Assembly: GCA_950295325.1 (NCBI GenBank)
Contig: OX485806.1
Location: 14,014,001 to 14,078,000, forward strand
From: Polytrichum commune
Lineage: Eukaryota > Streptophyta > Polytrichopsida > Polytrichales > Polytrichaceae
Length of the DNA: 64,000 nucleotides
Direction of reading: 5' to 3'
Positions 10,735-23,717 of the stretch are shown piece after piece. Numbering within the stretch: the first letter of the stretch is position 1; every line of letters starts with the position of its first letter. Position numbers and translations under genes: made by a program. The notes beneath the pieces were generated by a model. It was not told where the DNA came from and did no database searches. It worked only from the letters and a program-made list of their open reading frames with translations.

Positions 10735-11923
10735 TGGGCTCCCATGACTCGGCCCAGCCCGCGCTGGGAAGCGGGCCCCACTTCCACCCAGCCCGCCCCA
10801 GCCCGGCCTGCTGTCCCAGCCCGGCCCGTCCCAGCCCAGCCCGTCCCGGCCCGGCCTCGCTCTGGTCCCCGCATAAGGGCGTGCATAAACCACAGCCCCC
10901 GGAGATCTTGTGTTTTCTCCAGCACTTGAATCTCCGTCCACTTTACTTTCTTACCGCTTCCGGGGCTCCCATCCATCGCCGCACTGAGCTCGGGCTGCAT
11001 CCAACAGCCGGGGAACTTCACAGGGCCGTCTTTCGAGGTATTGCATGCCCTATTGGGCCCCCTTTTCAGCCCGAACACCCGTCTTGTGCCATCCCAATGC
11101 CACAGGTTGGGGGCTTAGGGCTGCCAAATGTGCGTGCATCCGGTGACTCAAGTTTAAGGGGCTTCCCGAGGCCTCGGGATCTGTGATTTTCGCGTGCGGT
11201 TTCGTAATTTTTGTATTGTTGTTGATGGTGAGGTTTGCGCCCCCGTGCATGTGGCTTCTCTCGTTCCCTGTTCTCAGTCCTGTTGTTCTGGTGTTATTTA
11301 CAGTGCCGGGTCTTGCTGCTCGGGATCAGTGTTTCTACAGCTGTTTCGAGCCGGGGTGGTGAATTAGCTGTAGGCATTTCTTCTCCAGTAGTTCCGGAGA
11401 TAGCCGTGCTCTGCTCTGCGTTGGTTTCCATCTCTGCTGCTGAGATTAAGCTTGTAGGAATTTGAGGTTTTGAAAAGGCCTGCTGCTGCCTGGATCTTCT
11501 GGTTCTCGGGATTTTCTTCCACCAGTTTCTTCGACAGGCGACATCCATTTTCTTGATGATGGTTTTATGCTGATTACCTCAGGTCGCAGCATGTGCTCTT
11601 GATTTTATTGCATCAGCGGCGGGGTTGCTCCGATTCTGTGTGTTAGCATAAGGAATTGCTTTCCTTATTTTGGCGGTGTTGTAGGTTAGAAAGGTTTCGG
11701 TACATTTGATCATCAGTCAGCTTGTGGAGCTCATTTTTGAGCTCACCGTATTGGATTGTCAATGCGGTGCTTGGAGTTACCTATTCTCTAGAAGAACTCC
11801 ATTAACTTTTCTTATCCTCCAAGATTGGACTTACATGGTCGGGATCTGAGACCGGTTTAGCAAGTATTTAACGTTACTTTCTCACGTCTCAAGGAGGGAG
11901 AGAGAGGGAGAGAGAGAGAGAGG
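10735..11923 (+). promoter_or_regulatory. Promoter / 5' leader region of the epimerase gene
   Basis: Base composition changes sharply at about 10735 into a C/G-rich tract of CCCAGCCCGGCC-like repeats (to about 10865), then stays moderately GC-rich up to the coding start. A purine run of GAGAGAGGGAGAGAGAGAGA type at 11892-11922 sits directly before the ATG and is probably 5'UTR. The long leader may contain a non-coding exon and intron, but no splice pair can be fixed. ORFs read through the GC-rich tract on both strands are composition artefacts. Confidence 0.45.
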
Positions 11924-12853
11924 ATGGTAGAGGTGGTGAGGGATGGGGCCACAGGGATGGAAAAGGTTCTGCTTAGGGAACCAGGGGGTGCATCCGCTCA
12001 GATTCATCTCTTCGGAGGGCACGTAACCTCGTGGAAAAATGACAAGGGAGAGGAGCTGCTGTTTCTGAGCTCCAAGGCAATATTTAAGCCTCCCAAGGCA
12101 ATTAGAGGAGGCATCCCGGTCTGTTTCCCTCAGTTCGGTGGGTTTGGATCACTGGAACAGCACGGATTTGCCAGGAACCGGATGTGGAGTATAGACACTA
12201 ATCCTCCTCCTCCTCCATCTGTTTCAGTTACTGGAATCAGCAAGCCGTATGCGGATCTTATTCTGAAACCTTCAGATGATGAGCTCAAGATATGGCCACA
12301 TAACTTTGAACTTTGTCAGAGGATTGTGCTAGGGCTGAACGGGGAGCTCACTTCAGTTATTCGCGTTCGTAATACAGACAGCAAGCCATTCACCTTCACA
12401 TTTGCTCTACACACTTACCTCTCGGTGTCAGACATCAGTGAGGTTAGGATTGAAGGGCTTGAGACTTTGGACTACCTTGACAATTTGCATGACAAGGAGA
12501 GGTTTACCGAACAGGGAGATGCGATTACATTCGATGCTGAAGTTGATCGAATCTACTTGGGCACTCCTACCAAGATTGCTATCATAGACCACGAGAAGAA
12601 GCGAACATTTGTCCTGAAGAAGGAAGGTCTCCCTGATGCGGTGGTGTGGAACCCGTGGGAGAAGAAGGCTAAGTCTTTGTCCGATTTCGGTGATGACGAG
12701 TACAAACACATGTTGTGTGTAGAGGCAGCTGCCGTGGAAAAATCCATCACTTTGAGACCAGGAGAAGAATGGAAAGCTCGTCAAGAGATTTCGGCTGTGC
12801 CTTCAAGCTATTGCAGTGGTCAACTAGATCCTAGTAAAGTGCTCAACGGGTGA
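11924..12853 (+). CDS. Glucose-6-phosphate 1-epimerase-like protein (aldose 1-epimerase superfamily)
   Basis: A 309-aa intact ORF of normal length for the hexose-6-phosphate mutarotase group (yeast YMR099C and plant homologues), which interconvert the alpha and beta anomers of glucose-6-phosphate in the cytosol. Visible signatures are the phosphosugar-binding RGGIPVCFPQFG (61-72), HGFARNRMW (80-88), the probable catalytic His163 in FALHTYL, the KERF segment (191-194) and the probable catalytic Glu267 in LCVEAA. No signal peptide or membrane segment. The ATG follows a GA-rich leader. The whole coding region is one exon, whereas the other three cellular genes in the window have five to eight; this could be a retrocopy or a lineage with lost introns. 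It looks functional. Confidence 0.93.
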   Translation: MVEVVRDGATGMEKVLLREPGGASAQIHLFGGHVTSWKNDKGEELLFLSSKAIFKPPKAIRGGIPVCFPQFGGFGSLEQHGFARNRMWSIDTNPPPPPSVSVTGISKPYADLILKPSDDELKIWPHNFELCQRIVLGLNGELTSVIRVRNTDSKPFTFTFALHTYLSVSDISEVRIEGLETLDYLDNLHDKERFTEQGDAITFDAEVDRIYLGTPTKIAIIDHEKKRTFVLKKEGLPDAVVWNPWEKKAKSLSDFGDDEYKHMLCVEAAAVEKSITLRPGEEWKARQEISAVPSSYCSGQLDPSKVLNG

Positions 12854-15800
12854 TTTGACTCCAGGGATTGTTTAATTATATGCCGTCTCTGTTCGGTCGA
12901 ATTAGGGTTGAAACGATCAGCACCGAACTTCGTATTCGAAAAAAACATGTTGTAATTGTCGCATTGAAAGACATACAGAAGCGTTATAGGTTTATCATTC
13001 GTTAACTAGTTTTTGTGAACTACGTACCGAGCGAAGAGGGCAGCCTAGTCCCTGCATTGCTTACTGAGAGTGGCACGATGAAAGACAGAAGAAAGACATA
13101 TGTTTTTGATGAGATCTTTGGAACCAATAGTAGGGTTTAAAGCTTATAGGTGATGGAGGGCTTTTAGATGGTGGTGGCTGTCTTGTCTGTCGGCCATGCA
13201 ATTATTCTAAAGTACCCCTGGCAATACACAGGGAGTGTCAGAGACACCTGTCTAAATGAGTTAGTGCTCTTACCAAGGAGATGTGCAGGTTGCAGCAGAT
13301 CTGCTTGGTTGGAAGATCATCCAGGTGTTGGCATGACATCTTGTACGTGAGAGTCCCTCCTATCTACATACTTACAGTTGCATTGATATTCTGGACATTC
13401 AAAGTTCTGGCTCCTACTCCTATTATGATAGTTACATGTAGTCTTAATTGTATAGTTGTGTATTGTACATTTGTCTGGCTGTAGGTACTGAAATTAGTAA
13501 CAAGTGTCCTTTTTAAGGAAGCGTGCATTCAATCTGCATAGCGTTTGCTGGAACTTTGTTTTGGCAGCCCATGCGAGTGATTCAGCTTTTTAGTTGCACT
13601 GTTTGCATCAAAAGATGACTGAAGAATATCCTGGTTAGATCTTTGATACCTGGTTACAGGAAATCCTCGGATCAACCTTCAACTGCTGGGCAACCTTGCC
13701 TCTGGCACTTCCTTTCCCTTATAGTCTTATTTCTCTTGTGCTTGATTTTGTATTGGTATAAGAAACTTCGGCAATACACCAAGATATGTTCTTAAGCGAT
13801 TGGGTATGCAGATTAAGGTTTCCTATTCCTATGCTAGGTTTTCGTAAGTTTTAATTTTATAGATGCGGGATGTACATCTAGGTTATATGTAATGGAAGTG
13901 TCTACACAATCTGCATAGCGTTTGGTTGACCTTCAAATTTGTTTTGGCAAGCCCAGATTGATTTAGCTTAAAGAGTCCACTGTTTAGACCACATAAAATT
14001 TCCTAGGTAGATCTCTGTTGCCTTGTTGCAGAAGACCCTCTTCATCTAGGTAACCTTGCCTCTGGCATTTCCTCCTAGTCTCATTTCTCTTCTGCTTGAA
14101 TTTGTAAAGGTACTAGAAACTTCAGCAATGATGATGGTCTGAAGTGATTTGATGTCTGATTGCTCCATGTAACAGGTTGCTGCCATTTAAAAAATTTATT
14201 GGATTCTTTGTAAGTGCAGATACACAGAAGCCTCACTCTAGTTATTTGCGGCACTGCACTTTGGAATAGGTAGAATGCGTGTTGTGATGACTTTGCAGGC
14301 TCGCCGATCTACTAGTGTTTTCAAAGCTTGTGGCCACTCTTCTTGATTAGATACTTGTGTTTGAATGGTATATGCGGTAAGGTTTTTAGTTAAGAATGGA
14401 CATTAAGAGAGACTTGTGTTGTGATGCAAGTTGTGCATGTGCTCAAAATATACCAAGCTATCAACGTGCAAATGTTATCACGAGTGGGAGGGTTGTGCGG
14501 TCTTTTAAAGAGAAGTCTTCATTTTGACCTCCTGATACCTTTTTCAGCTCGCCTCTCATTTTGAACTTGAAAATGAGAATATCCCTGGCCGCCTTCGACC
14601 CCGTGGATGGAAACTATCCTCGTAAGAATCTCATCACTTCATTCAAATTAGGAATTTCAAATTCCATTATGCTCAAAATGATGAAATGGCCAACAGTAGA
14701 AAGAATCCACTTCCATAATTCCATGCTTAGGTGCATTAGGTTTTGAGGCACCAATTATGCGAAGAATCGAATAAACCAGAGCATGAACATTTATGCAGCA
14801 CTCGAGACCTGAGCTCTCCACATGGGTCAATGCAGTCATCCATTATTTCTCTCCAATAATAGTGTTTGGGAATTCTTTATGACAAAGTTGAGATTTTTCA
14901 TTGGGTTGCCCTAACATGGTGATTTTTAAGAACAAGTACTCAACCTAAAAGCATAAAAGGTTTGAAGCTATTGTTATAGAGTCCGTGGCAGTTTGGGATT
15001 AGCCTTGACAAGTGTTGAAATGGATGTTTACTAGGTTAATGAGATCAAATCTATACCCATTGAGATCTCAACACCAGCTTGCTCACCTGCCCTCTTGGTT
15101 AGTAAGTCAAGCAATATCACTTTCTTGTCACTTTGTTGAAGAAGGGGCTGACACTTGGCATAATCTACAACCATGTGGAAAGCGTCTTGGAGTCTATTTC
15201 ATCATGAGGACAACCCAATAACATCAAAGAGATGTTACTAAAGATTGAAACTCTTTCCATCTCTTGGGGAAGAAACTAGACTACCTCCATCTCAAATAAG
15301 AATATGGATTGTACTTAAAGCAATCATTGACACCATAAGATTTTTGTTGCTTATTGCACCTTGAATCATAGCTTGCCATCGAAATTGGATGGTGGTCAAC
15401 TATCCCTATACAACCCCATTAGAGATTAGGCAAGTTTCAATCACTATTTGAGAAGGCATATTAGGGAGTCTTAAGTCTTTCTTTTAAATAGACCATCAAG
15501 TTGATATTAGGCTCTACCTCATAGAGGCTAGTTGGTTTTACACTACCATGATGTATCTTTAGTCCCATTCACCTCTTGGTTTTCCAGACTCTAAAATCAA
15601 TTTCATTCATTGAAACCAATAGATGAAAATACGGTCATATTTGACTATAGTTATGCTATATCCGATATGTGATTTGAACCAAGTCATGTATTTAAAGTTC
15701 ATATGTATGTATTGGTCCAATTGGAAGCATTAAACTTGATAAATGGGTTGATTCTAGATGGGCTCACTTTTGACAACCATTCAAAAATCAATGTATGTAT

Positions 15801-16871
15801 TTTTAACTGCTTTTATGTGATGCTTTGAGGCTTAACATGGATTAACGTGTTTATGGGAATTACTGTTAAAATACTTAGAGTAGAGGTGCCCATAACTAAA
15901 CACTTAAGAGATTATGCACCAACTCTGGAGAAGTATAAGGCAATGCAAATTAGGATTGCAATTTTTTTGGTAATTTTATTCCTTACATTGAAATTACCAT
16001 AATCTTGAAGCCAAAAGTTGGCTTGAACGTGTTACCAATGTTTAAGTCTACCATAATTGCTCATTCCTCCTCACATTAGCACTCAAAACCATGACACGTG
16101 TCATGGCACTATTGGTTCCAACATGATCAACATTTAATCTCAATCCAATTGAAATTTCAATACCCTATAGATGTTGATGGGGTCTTGATTGGGAATATGG
16201 CAATGTACACCCTAAACTCTGTGATATCAACCTCCATAATGTCACACTCTCTAATATCCCGAAATTGTAGGGAACGAATGTTTGTAGTTCAAATCTCACT
16301 CCTCATTGTCACATTCCTCTCCCTTATATCACAAAATTTGTCATTAATGCAAACCACCCAAGAAGTCAACCCACCCCCTTGCATTGCACCATGTGTCAAC
16401 ATGTGGAACGTCACCTTCTAATTCTTATTCTTCTTATGCCACTTGTTGAATGTTGGCGCATGCGTCTGCCACATCACCCAGGAAGGCCAAGTGGAGTGGA
16501 CCACACTAGCGTAGGTGACGGGACAACGAATTCAAATTGTCCTCACATCTCCTTTGTGTTATTCCACAATGTCACATGCTACACTAATTCTTTAGTATCA
16601 CGCATCCATGCTAACATTACAAAACTCCATATTATCACGTGCACTTTGGTTGCCACAGGTGTAATACTACAGAGTTTAGAGTGTACTTTTCTATTCATAT
16701 AGGTCCCTTCCTATATGACCTATATGATCATATAGGTCATATACTTGATGGGGACTATGGCAATGTACTCGTGCGAATTCTCCACCCACCATAATATGAC
16801 CATTTAGTGAAGTTTCATTCTTTATTCTGGCAGAGAAGGAGTTCCCACATCACTTGTAATTCAAGTCTAAG
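12854..16871. other. Intergenic stretch without a supported gene
   Basis: The first 200-300 bases are probably epimerase 3'UTR. A diverged direct duplication occupies 13526-14135 (separate entry). The rest, including 16098-16700 with two overlapping 107-aa ORFs, is AT-rich and shows no recognisable protein. A palindromic 'tcctatatgacctatatgatcatatagg' type run lies near 16711-16740. Confidence 0.6.
13526..14135 (+). repeat. Diverged direct duplication (two units of about 250 bases)
   Basis: The unit at about 13526-13785 ('aatctgcatagcgtttg', 'aaccttgcctctggca', 'agtcttatttctcttgtgct') recurs in order at about 13910-14135 ('aatctgcatagcgtttgg', 'aaccttgcctctggca', 'agtctcatttctcttctgct'), about 370 bases on. 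Identity is partial, so the duplication is old. No ORF spans it. Confidence 0.75.
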
Positions 16872-19800
16872 TTACTGCAACCTTGTAGTAGCATTTCGTA
16901 GTAATAAGTCATCAACTGAAGCATCCAGAGGAACTGGATAAGCCGACACTCGCTGTGGTACTGGTGTCAAATTTTCACTTGGAATTTCCATATCCACTCG
17001 AAGGGCTGCACGCAGTGCGAGTGTGATGGGGCCAACCTCTCCTGGAAATGAGAAAAAAAAACAAACAAAAAAACAAAGCCAATCTGTATATTAGCAACGT
17101 AGAATGCCCAGTAACATGTTGACGTAGAGTGGCCTTCATCAGTTAACTTTTTCCAATTAGTCCGCTTCTCTGAGGTTATGAAACACGAGATTAGTACAAG
17201 ATGATTACACTGATTATCCCAATTAGAGTGGGTTACTATTCAGAGTTACACAGTGCTATAACTATTTAATGAGAATATAATGTTTTACCAAGTGAGGTCA
17301 TTTGTGTTCTGTATTGTTTGTTTGTTGGTAATCATTGAACTCTTGAGGAGGACGTTATTGCACTGTGGATCTCTGAACAGTAACACACATGGGATGATCA
17401 GTGTAGCGAATCCAAATGGGGGGTTGTAGTCATTTTCCTCACAGCTTTCAGAGCTCGTATGGAAAATCTAATTCACACTCAGAAGCGAAGATCCATTTCC
17501 TTCCGAAATGATCATATAGGTCCCTTCCCATCTATGTTCACTATTAAACCTAGAATAGTAAGCAAGATTCGAACACATACTCCAATCTGTTCAAAACACA
17601 TGATGTCCTAACCAAACTCACATACTACTAAATGAAGGGGGCCTCCTTCCACCGCCAGCCTTTGTTTATATTATTATTATTGTTATTATTATTTGAATTA
17701 CCTAAGATTTACTCCACTTGCACTAGAACCTATATATAAGGTAGACAGGTCTTTAATGGTTGCTTTCTCTTGTTTGCTATGAAATACAACTTGGCTTTAC
17801 AAACTCTAGGTGTTGGTTGATCCGCAAATGTGGATGGAGAAGGCATGTTCAATCGCAAAGCAATTTGGAACCCGCCTTGAATTGTAATGAGTTTTCAAAG
17901 GTGACTGCAAGGGTGCCATATATTGGTCACACACAATCATGTTGACTATTCGAGTTATCCTTGAACTCGATGGCACTATTTGTCACAAGTCGGTCCTCTA
18001 TGATTTTTCATTGGATGTTTTGCATGCAAAAACAATAGTTTCTTTCCACTTGTGAGGGTGCGTGCTCGAAGGTCAGGAAGGTCGTGTTTGAATCTGAATG
18101 AAGAGCAATTAATTTTGGTTCATTTAGGGCCACATTCATTTTAGCACCTCTTAGCATGCCAATATGATTTTGACCGTCAATGAACTGATATAGAAAGCTC
18201 TTTGTTCAAACCTCCACATGACTACCTCCAAGCATGCACCGAAAACTTACCGAAGATGAAAGGTGTTGAATGCAAAACAATCAACTCCCAACCAAAAGTC
18301 ATGTTGAGTTAAGAGGATAACTCTATTGAGTCTAAAATGGTTAAGAAATTTTAAACACTAGAGATCTATTTTGAACACACGATGCCTTTTTTGATGTCCG
18401 TTTCTAGATCCACACCTTACCACGCACAACTCAAGTATAGGTGGCCATTAAATATGAGTAACCAAATTAGGCCCACTTATCTTAGGTTGCTTGAGGATGT
18501 TATGCAAGGAAAGTGTAGGAACAATTGAGTTATCCTTTCATTCAATCCGAATTTTGGTTGGGAGCTGGTTGTTTTGCACAAAATACTTACTTTCCATGTT
18601 CGGAAGTGTTCGGTGCATGCTTGGATTCGGTGTGGAGGATTGAATGAAAATTTTCTATAATGTTTCATTGAGGGCCAAACTCATTTCGGCATGCCAAGAG
18701 GTCTTAAAATGTGTTTGGCCCATAATGAACCCATATAGAATGTTCCTCGATCGAACCTCCACACCAACTCCAAGCATGCACCAAGAACTTTCCAAACATG
18801 GAAGGTGTTGTATGCAAGCAATGAACCTCCCTACCAAAAGTTGTGCCGAGTTAGAGGATAAATCTTGAGTCTAGAATTCTTAAGAAGGTTCTGAACACAT
18901 AGTCTCATCTCATTTGAACAAAGTTGCCTTTTCAGTGTTCATTCTTACATCCACAACCTAATCATGCACCACTCAAATATGGGTTTAGGGTTTAGGGTTA
19001 AGACAAGTAACCTAATTAGGCCCGCTTAGCTTAGGCTACTTAAGAATGTTATGTGAGGAAAGTGCAAGGAAGAAGGTTCTCTTACCATTGCCAATACGTT
19101 TGCCGTCCCACTCGACAATGGGGATAGCCAGCACACCACTACAGAGAAGCATCGCTTCCTGAGCCTCCTTCGCTTCTTTCAATGTGATTTTCTTCAACTT
19201 TATGCCCTTGAGACCTGGAACGGCATTCGCTTTTACTAACTCGGGTACAAGCTCAATTGTTCGCCGGGCAGTGCATCCGGATAGAATATTCTCAAATGGA
19301 GGAAGGAGTAACTCGCCCTCTTTTGAAATCACCCCAACATTCATGTTCTGCCCTTCCGCAACGTATCCTTCGTTATCCAGCCAAATCCCCGCACTCGCAC
19401 CCTTCTCTTCCGCCTCACACATCACGAGCGCGTTCGGCAAGTAGTTTGTGGATTTTATTGTTGCGAATTTTGGGTCTTTTATTGGCACCCTTGAGGTTAT
19501 TACCTGCAGACATTGTAAGGAAAGCTTTGTTCAGGCAGACGTATCTAAATCAAACATAGCAATAAACTGGACACCTATACTGATTTGGGTGGCATGTAGT
19601 TAGGTGTGAATCTAAGAACGGACACCAAAAAGGCATCATGTGTTTAAAAGAGATTGGAGCAACTATGTGCTCAAAGAATGCTAACCATTCTATGCTCAAT
19701 AGTCAGCATGATTTGGGGGGACGTATATGACCACTTCATTAGCAGAATCTTCACTTTGTTAATGCTTAAGATATCCACATGAACTCCGAAGCTTTTGAGG

Positions 19801-22800
19801 CAAATGGTTAAGAGGCACGATTAGAATTTGCTAATCATGTCGCACTAGTTGCGTGGAATATATATCCTACAAGAAGTGGGCAGGTTGGAAGAAGTTTCCA
19901 ATTAAGATCCATCTTCCTTGGCAAGTCAAACCAGAAAGTTGTAGAAGACAATGAGGCATACTTTACGCTATGGCCAATGCCTGTGAGCATGAAATTTTCA
20001 AAGGCCCTTGAAACTCATCTGAAGGCCCTACCATGAAAAATTGAACTTGAATTATGTGTGATCACAGTTGTTCAAGTGTAGTGTAAAGACATATGCAATG
20101 AGGCTCCCGAACAGATCCTATTTCCTTACAATCTTATTCACATGAATGCTTCCGCACAATAAGTTATGATAGATCACAGGTTGTCAGATTTTGAAGTGTC
20201 ATGTGCTTCTAGTTTTGTGTTAGACCCACCTCTTTGAGGTGGGCTTGACGCATAATCCAGTAGACCACGAAATAGTATCCATTTAATGCTGTGTAGGACT
20301 CCATGTAGATTTATTTTCTTCCATTCAAACTTCCTTGGTCCCTTAGGGACTCGAGCTCCAGTTTAAACTGAAGTGGGACTGTCCCGGCCTTTTCTACCAA
20401 TGAGAGATTTTAAACTTCAATAGTTACGAGCCCTCAAGCTCCAAGGTTTGCGGGTGTCATTCAGATACTTTTCTTAATCGAAGACCTATATTTGATTGGT
20501 GTGTGGTTTGATGAGGATCAAAGAACAAACACCATAAGGACACATGTTTGAAATTGACTGGACTTTGTCCTTAAAATTTATCAACTACTCCACATTCAAT
20601 AGTGAACACAATTAGGAGGACCTATGTATTCAGTTGAGAAATCAACAATCAAATTAGGGGAGGTTTGATATTCAATCCGAATTTCTGCTAATGCTTCATC
20701 CTAGATTTGCTAATGCAACACAAGTTTCATTGTGTACATAGAGTCGGTAAAAATTGGTGAACATGAAACAAGAACCGAATAACACCCACATACCTTAGTG
20801 TAAAATGGCCCTGAATTTAATTGGAATGAAGGAGAGGGGCTTATACATACCTTGATACCAGTTTTGCATTCGTCATCGAAATGATTCTTGTCCACCAAAA
20901 TCGCATACATTAGCGACTTGTCACATTCCAAGGCAGAGATATCAAACCCTCCTCGTCCAACAGATAGCCAATACCTTAAAATTCCTGATTTACACTCCCC
21001 TGCTGCCACTGTTTGTATCAAGATGTCTCTCATTGTCGCTCTGTCAAATGGCGGAGTAATCTTCGCTTTTGCAGCTGACCTTAGAAAGCGGTCTAGATGA
21101 GCATCTAGCTCATAAAGGTGCCTGCAGAACTGAATATTCAGCAATCTAAGTTGCTTCCCCAATTTCTTGAGCTTGGACAACAGCAAAAACCAACATCACA
21201 AACATCCGGAGGCAAAATTATTATGTGGAGAAGATAAAACGTTGAAATAACATCATAGATTCTTCATTAATGTGTCATAATTGTATGGTTTTCTTCTTTT
21301 GCTTCGAAGGTAGATGGGTCTTAAATGGTTAACTTTTAAGCCCACTTCTCGTATAATATGAAACACACGATTAGTACAAGATGGTTAGCAAATCCAAATC
21401 CAAATAGAGGCCATAGTCATGTTCCTCATAATTTTCTCAAAGCTTGTATGAATCATTATCAAACTGAAGATTCTCATTCTCATTAAGTGGTCATACATCT
21501 CCCCCCCCCCCACTGTGATGACTATTGAGCATAGAATGGTTATCATAATTTGAGTATGCAGTCCAATCTCTTTTAAAAACATGTTTGTTTGGTATCCATT
21601 CTTGGAGCCACACCAAACCACAAACCACTCAAATATAGGTATCCTAATAAGAAAAGTAACCATATAAGCAAATTGTCTATCTTATGATGTGCCAATTTTA
21701 AACTATAAGCAAATTGTTGCATAAGAATAAAACATAGATTATGACATGATTACATTATACACCACTAGGTTTTTCTTCTTTTAAAAAATGTAATGACTAC
21801 ATAATATACCAACCTTTGGACATTTGTGATGAAGTTCAAATTACTCATAGAAGCCAGAGAGATACATTTTGACAGTAGGATAGAAGACAGGATTACTTTC
21901 CATCAGTTTTTTAAATAGGTTTCCAACATGTGAATGCTAATACGGTATGCGGGTTATTTTCAGTTAATTTTCTTCATCAGACACCTATATTTGAATGGTG
22001 CGTGGTTATGGGAGGATCAAACAACAAACCCCACATTTTGGAAGAGATTGGACTATGTCTTGAAATTTTATTAATCCACACAAATTTTATTAATAGTTTA
22101 CTACTCCATACTCATTTGGAACACAATTGGGAGGACCTATGTATTCAATTAAGAAACCAACAAACATGCACTTCTGATAACCATACTTAAATCAAGGCTC
22201 GTCCGATTTTCATCCGAATTTTGCTGATGCGTCACTGTAGATTTGCTAATGCAACACAACTTTCATTGTGTATATCTAATTTGTAGAAGTTGGAGAACAT
22301 GACAAAGGAAACCGAATAACACCCACATACCTTACTTCGTAAAAGAATGAGCACCAGATGCCACCATCACAATGTTTCGTAATATTCAAAATTGATACAA
22401 TTTGTTAGGATTCTTGTGATAACCAAAATACACTAACACCTCAAATCCCTGTCAAGTTCATGTAGGTATGTGTTCACTTTTCGTTACTGTGTCCTACATA
22501 TACAAACATATCAAAATTTGATATTTTATTTTTCATTTTTTGCTGATAATTAATTTGCAGAGGCTACATACCCATTATGGAGGATAGCTGTATCAAAAAC
22601 AGAATGACCTCTATGCACCATGTGATCATCAAGTGGCAGAACCATGGCCGCCACGTCTGTTGTGATGGCACCCACCAGACTCGAATACATCGATCGGAAC
22701 GGCTTCAATTTACTTGAATTAGCCTCATTCTGGAGCCTCTGAACAATCTGCCACACATTCAAAATCCATCACTTATATCAAGTGTTGAAAAACAATTTCT

Positions 22801-23717
22801 AAGTTATATCAAAATTCTATGTGCATCATTGCTCCTATCAACATGAAGTTGGCAACCATGTTATGTCTGGAAACTTTAGTGGCAGCGGTACTAATTCCAA
22901 TTGATTGTATCAGTTGGCCCCAACCATATATAACAAGATTCTATACCTAGTCCTCCATTACATGCTAAAGGGAAAATTGCAAGTATGTGGAAAAATGTAG
23001 CATTATTTTGCCCAGTTTTACTTAAATTTCAGTTGGTGAATTGTGCACTACATATGAGTCTCTGCACCTGCTCAAGACCAGTGTTGGACCAGTATATAGG
23101 TGAAAGCATGGTATCAATAACAACTTCAATAATGATATCAAAGACCCTAATCGTAGGTATCAAAATTCTAATACTAGTTTAATATTGACATTTGGTGGGT
23201 ATGTCAAAGGTGAGAGAGAATCTTTGCACACATGAGTTATTATTCGGATCAATCCATTCTAAACCATATTGATACTTGGGCGATTTTACCTAGGTGTGAA
23301 GGTTATTGCATGGTATATAGACCCGAATGGTATTGGGAAGAGAAAAAAAATACTGTCAAAATACTCAGACCCCTACTGGTGTCAAAACATGTGAATCCTC
23401 ATTATAGATACCCGAATGGTACAACAAAAAGACGATTCCAGTCCAACACTGGTCAAGACCCTTTTGTTTAAAAGGTTTCCTATTCTTTTTACAAAAACTT
23501 GACAATACCTGGAAATTTCAGGTAATCAAGCTTCTCCAAAGAGAGATTCACCTCAGGAACTGACAGAAGATTTCCACCTAACCTGGCAAGGAAGAAAAAT
23601 AAAGGAACCCAATGGGATTTTTTGCATTGAAATGCAACTAACCTCCGCAAGGCCAAGCACGGGGATGCTGCTGACATTTGAAGAACCATTTTGGAATCCT
23701 CCTGCCTCTTCGCTCAT
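16872..23717 (-). CDS. Fold-type-IV PLP enzyme (D-amino-acid / branched-chain aminotransferase-like), five exons
   Basis: Exons in coding order: 23717-23643, 22747-22572, 21121-20851, 19503-19086, 17041-16872; all have GT/AG ends and the 1110 bases give 369 aa in one frame. The protein matches the plant 'D-aminoacid aminotransferase-like PLP-dependent' family (class IV, related to BCAT and aminodeoxychorismate lyase). Landmarks: DDHMVHRGHSVFDTAI in exon 2, YELDAHLDRFLRSA in exon 3, the predicted Schiff-base Lys191 in ATIKSTNYLPN, Glu224 in VAEGQNMNV (pyridine-nitrogen ligand position), ILSGCTARR, and IGNGEVGPIT across the last junction. No transit peptide is obvious. The substrate cannot be told from sequence. 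All four introns are 0.9-2.0 kb and carry MITE relics. The start at 23717 is the first ATG in frame after an upstream non-ATG stretch. Confidence 0.92.
17195..17400 (+). repeat. MITE-D fragment in intron 4 of the PLP gene
   Basis: 'ttacactgattatcccaatt', 'gttactattcagagttacac' and 'gagaatataatgttttacca' follow the same order as in the copy at 61642-61830. It corresponds to one arm plus interior of the MITE-D element at 53159-53381. Confidence 0.6.
18110..18960. repeat. MITE-F: two adjacent fold-back units in intron 4 of the PLP gene
   Basis: Unit 2 (about 18520-18960) contains an arm near 18600-18640 (GTGCATGCTTGGATTCGGTG, then TGGAGG) whose diverged complement lies near 18757-18785 (CCTCCACACCAACTCCAAGC). 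The whole forms an imperfect fold-back about 300 bases long. Unit 1 (about 18110-18385) is a partial direct copy ('ctccaagcatgcaccgaaaa'). A third copy is at 51058-51312 in the O-fucosyltransferase-like gene. Confidence 0.65.
19563..19870 (-). repeat. MITE-C copy, reverse orientation, in intron 3 of the PLP gene
   Basis: 'ttaggtgtgaatctaagaac' is the complement of the right part of MITE-C. The block continues through 'catgtgtttaaaagagattgg' and 'tgaccacttcattagcagaatc' in the order expected for an inverted copy. Confidence 0.6.
20070..20440. repeat. MITE-A relic in intron 3 of the PLP gene
   Basis: Carries the internal blocks of MITE-A in the copy-3 orientation ('tgttagacccacctctttga', 'gtagaccacgaaatagtatcc' in part, 'ttctaccaatgagaga'), but both TIRs are too diverged to define ends. 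It is older than the three full copies. Confidence 0.5.
21306..21665 (+). repeat. MITE-C copy in intron 2 of the PLP gene
   Basis: An uninterrupted copy beginning 'gaaggtagatgggtcttaaa' and ending near 'aagaaaagtaaccatataag', with a C-run at about 21501-21510. It serves as the reference showing what MITE-C copy 1 looked like before insertion. An inverted partial copy follows at about 21955-22200. Confidence 0.7.

Noticed and set aside
10642-11186. ORFs of 99-157 aa on both strands rich in Pro, Ala, Arg and Gly
   Set aside because: They arise from a GC-rich low-complexity tract that keeps several frames open; this is better read as promoter or leader DNA.
23489-23689. Possible extra exon of the PLP gene (ORF ending near a GGTATT donor)
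   Set aside because: Its only protein-like frame has phases that fit neither neighbour, while exon 1 (ending GAG/GTTAGT) joins 22747 directly in frame and gives the expected family sequence.
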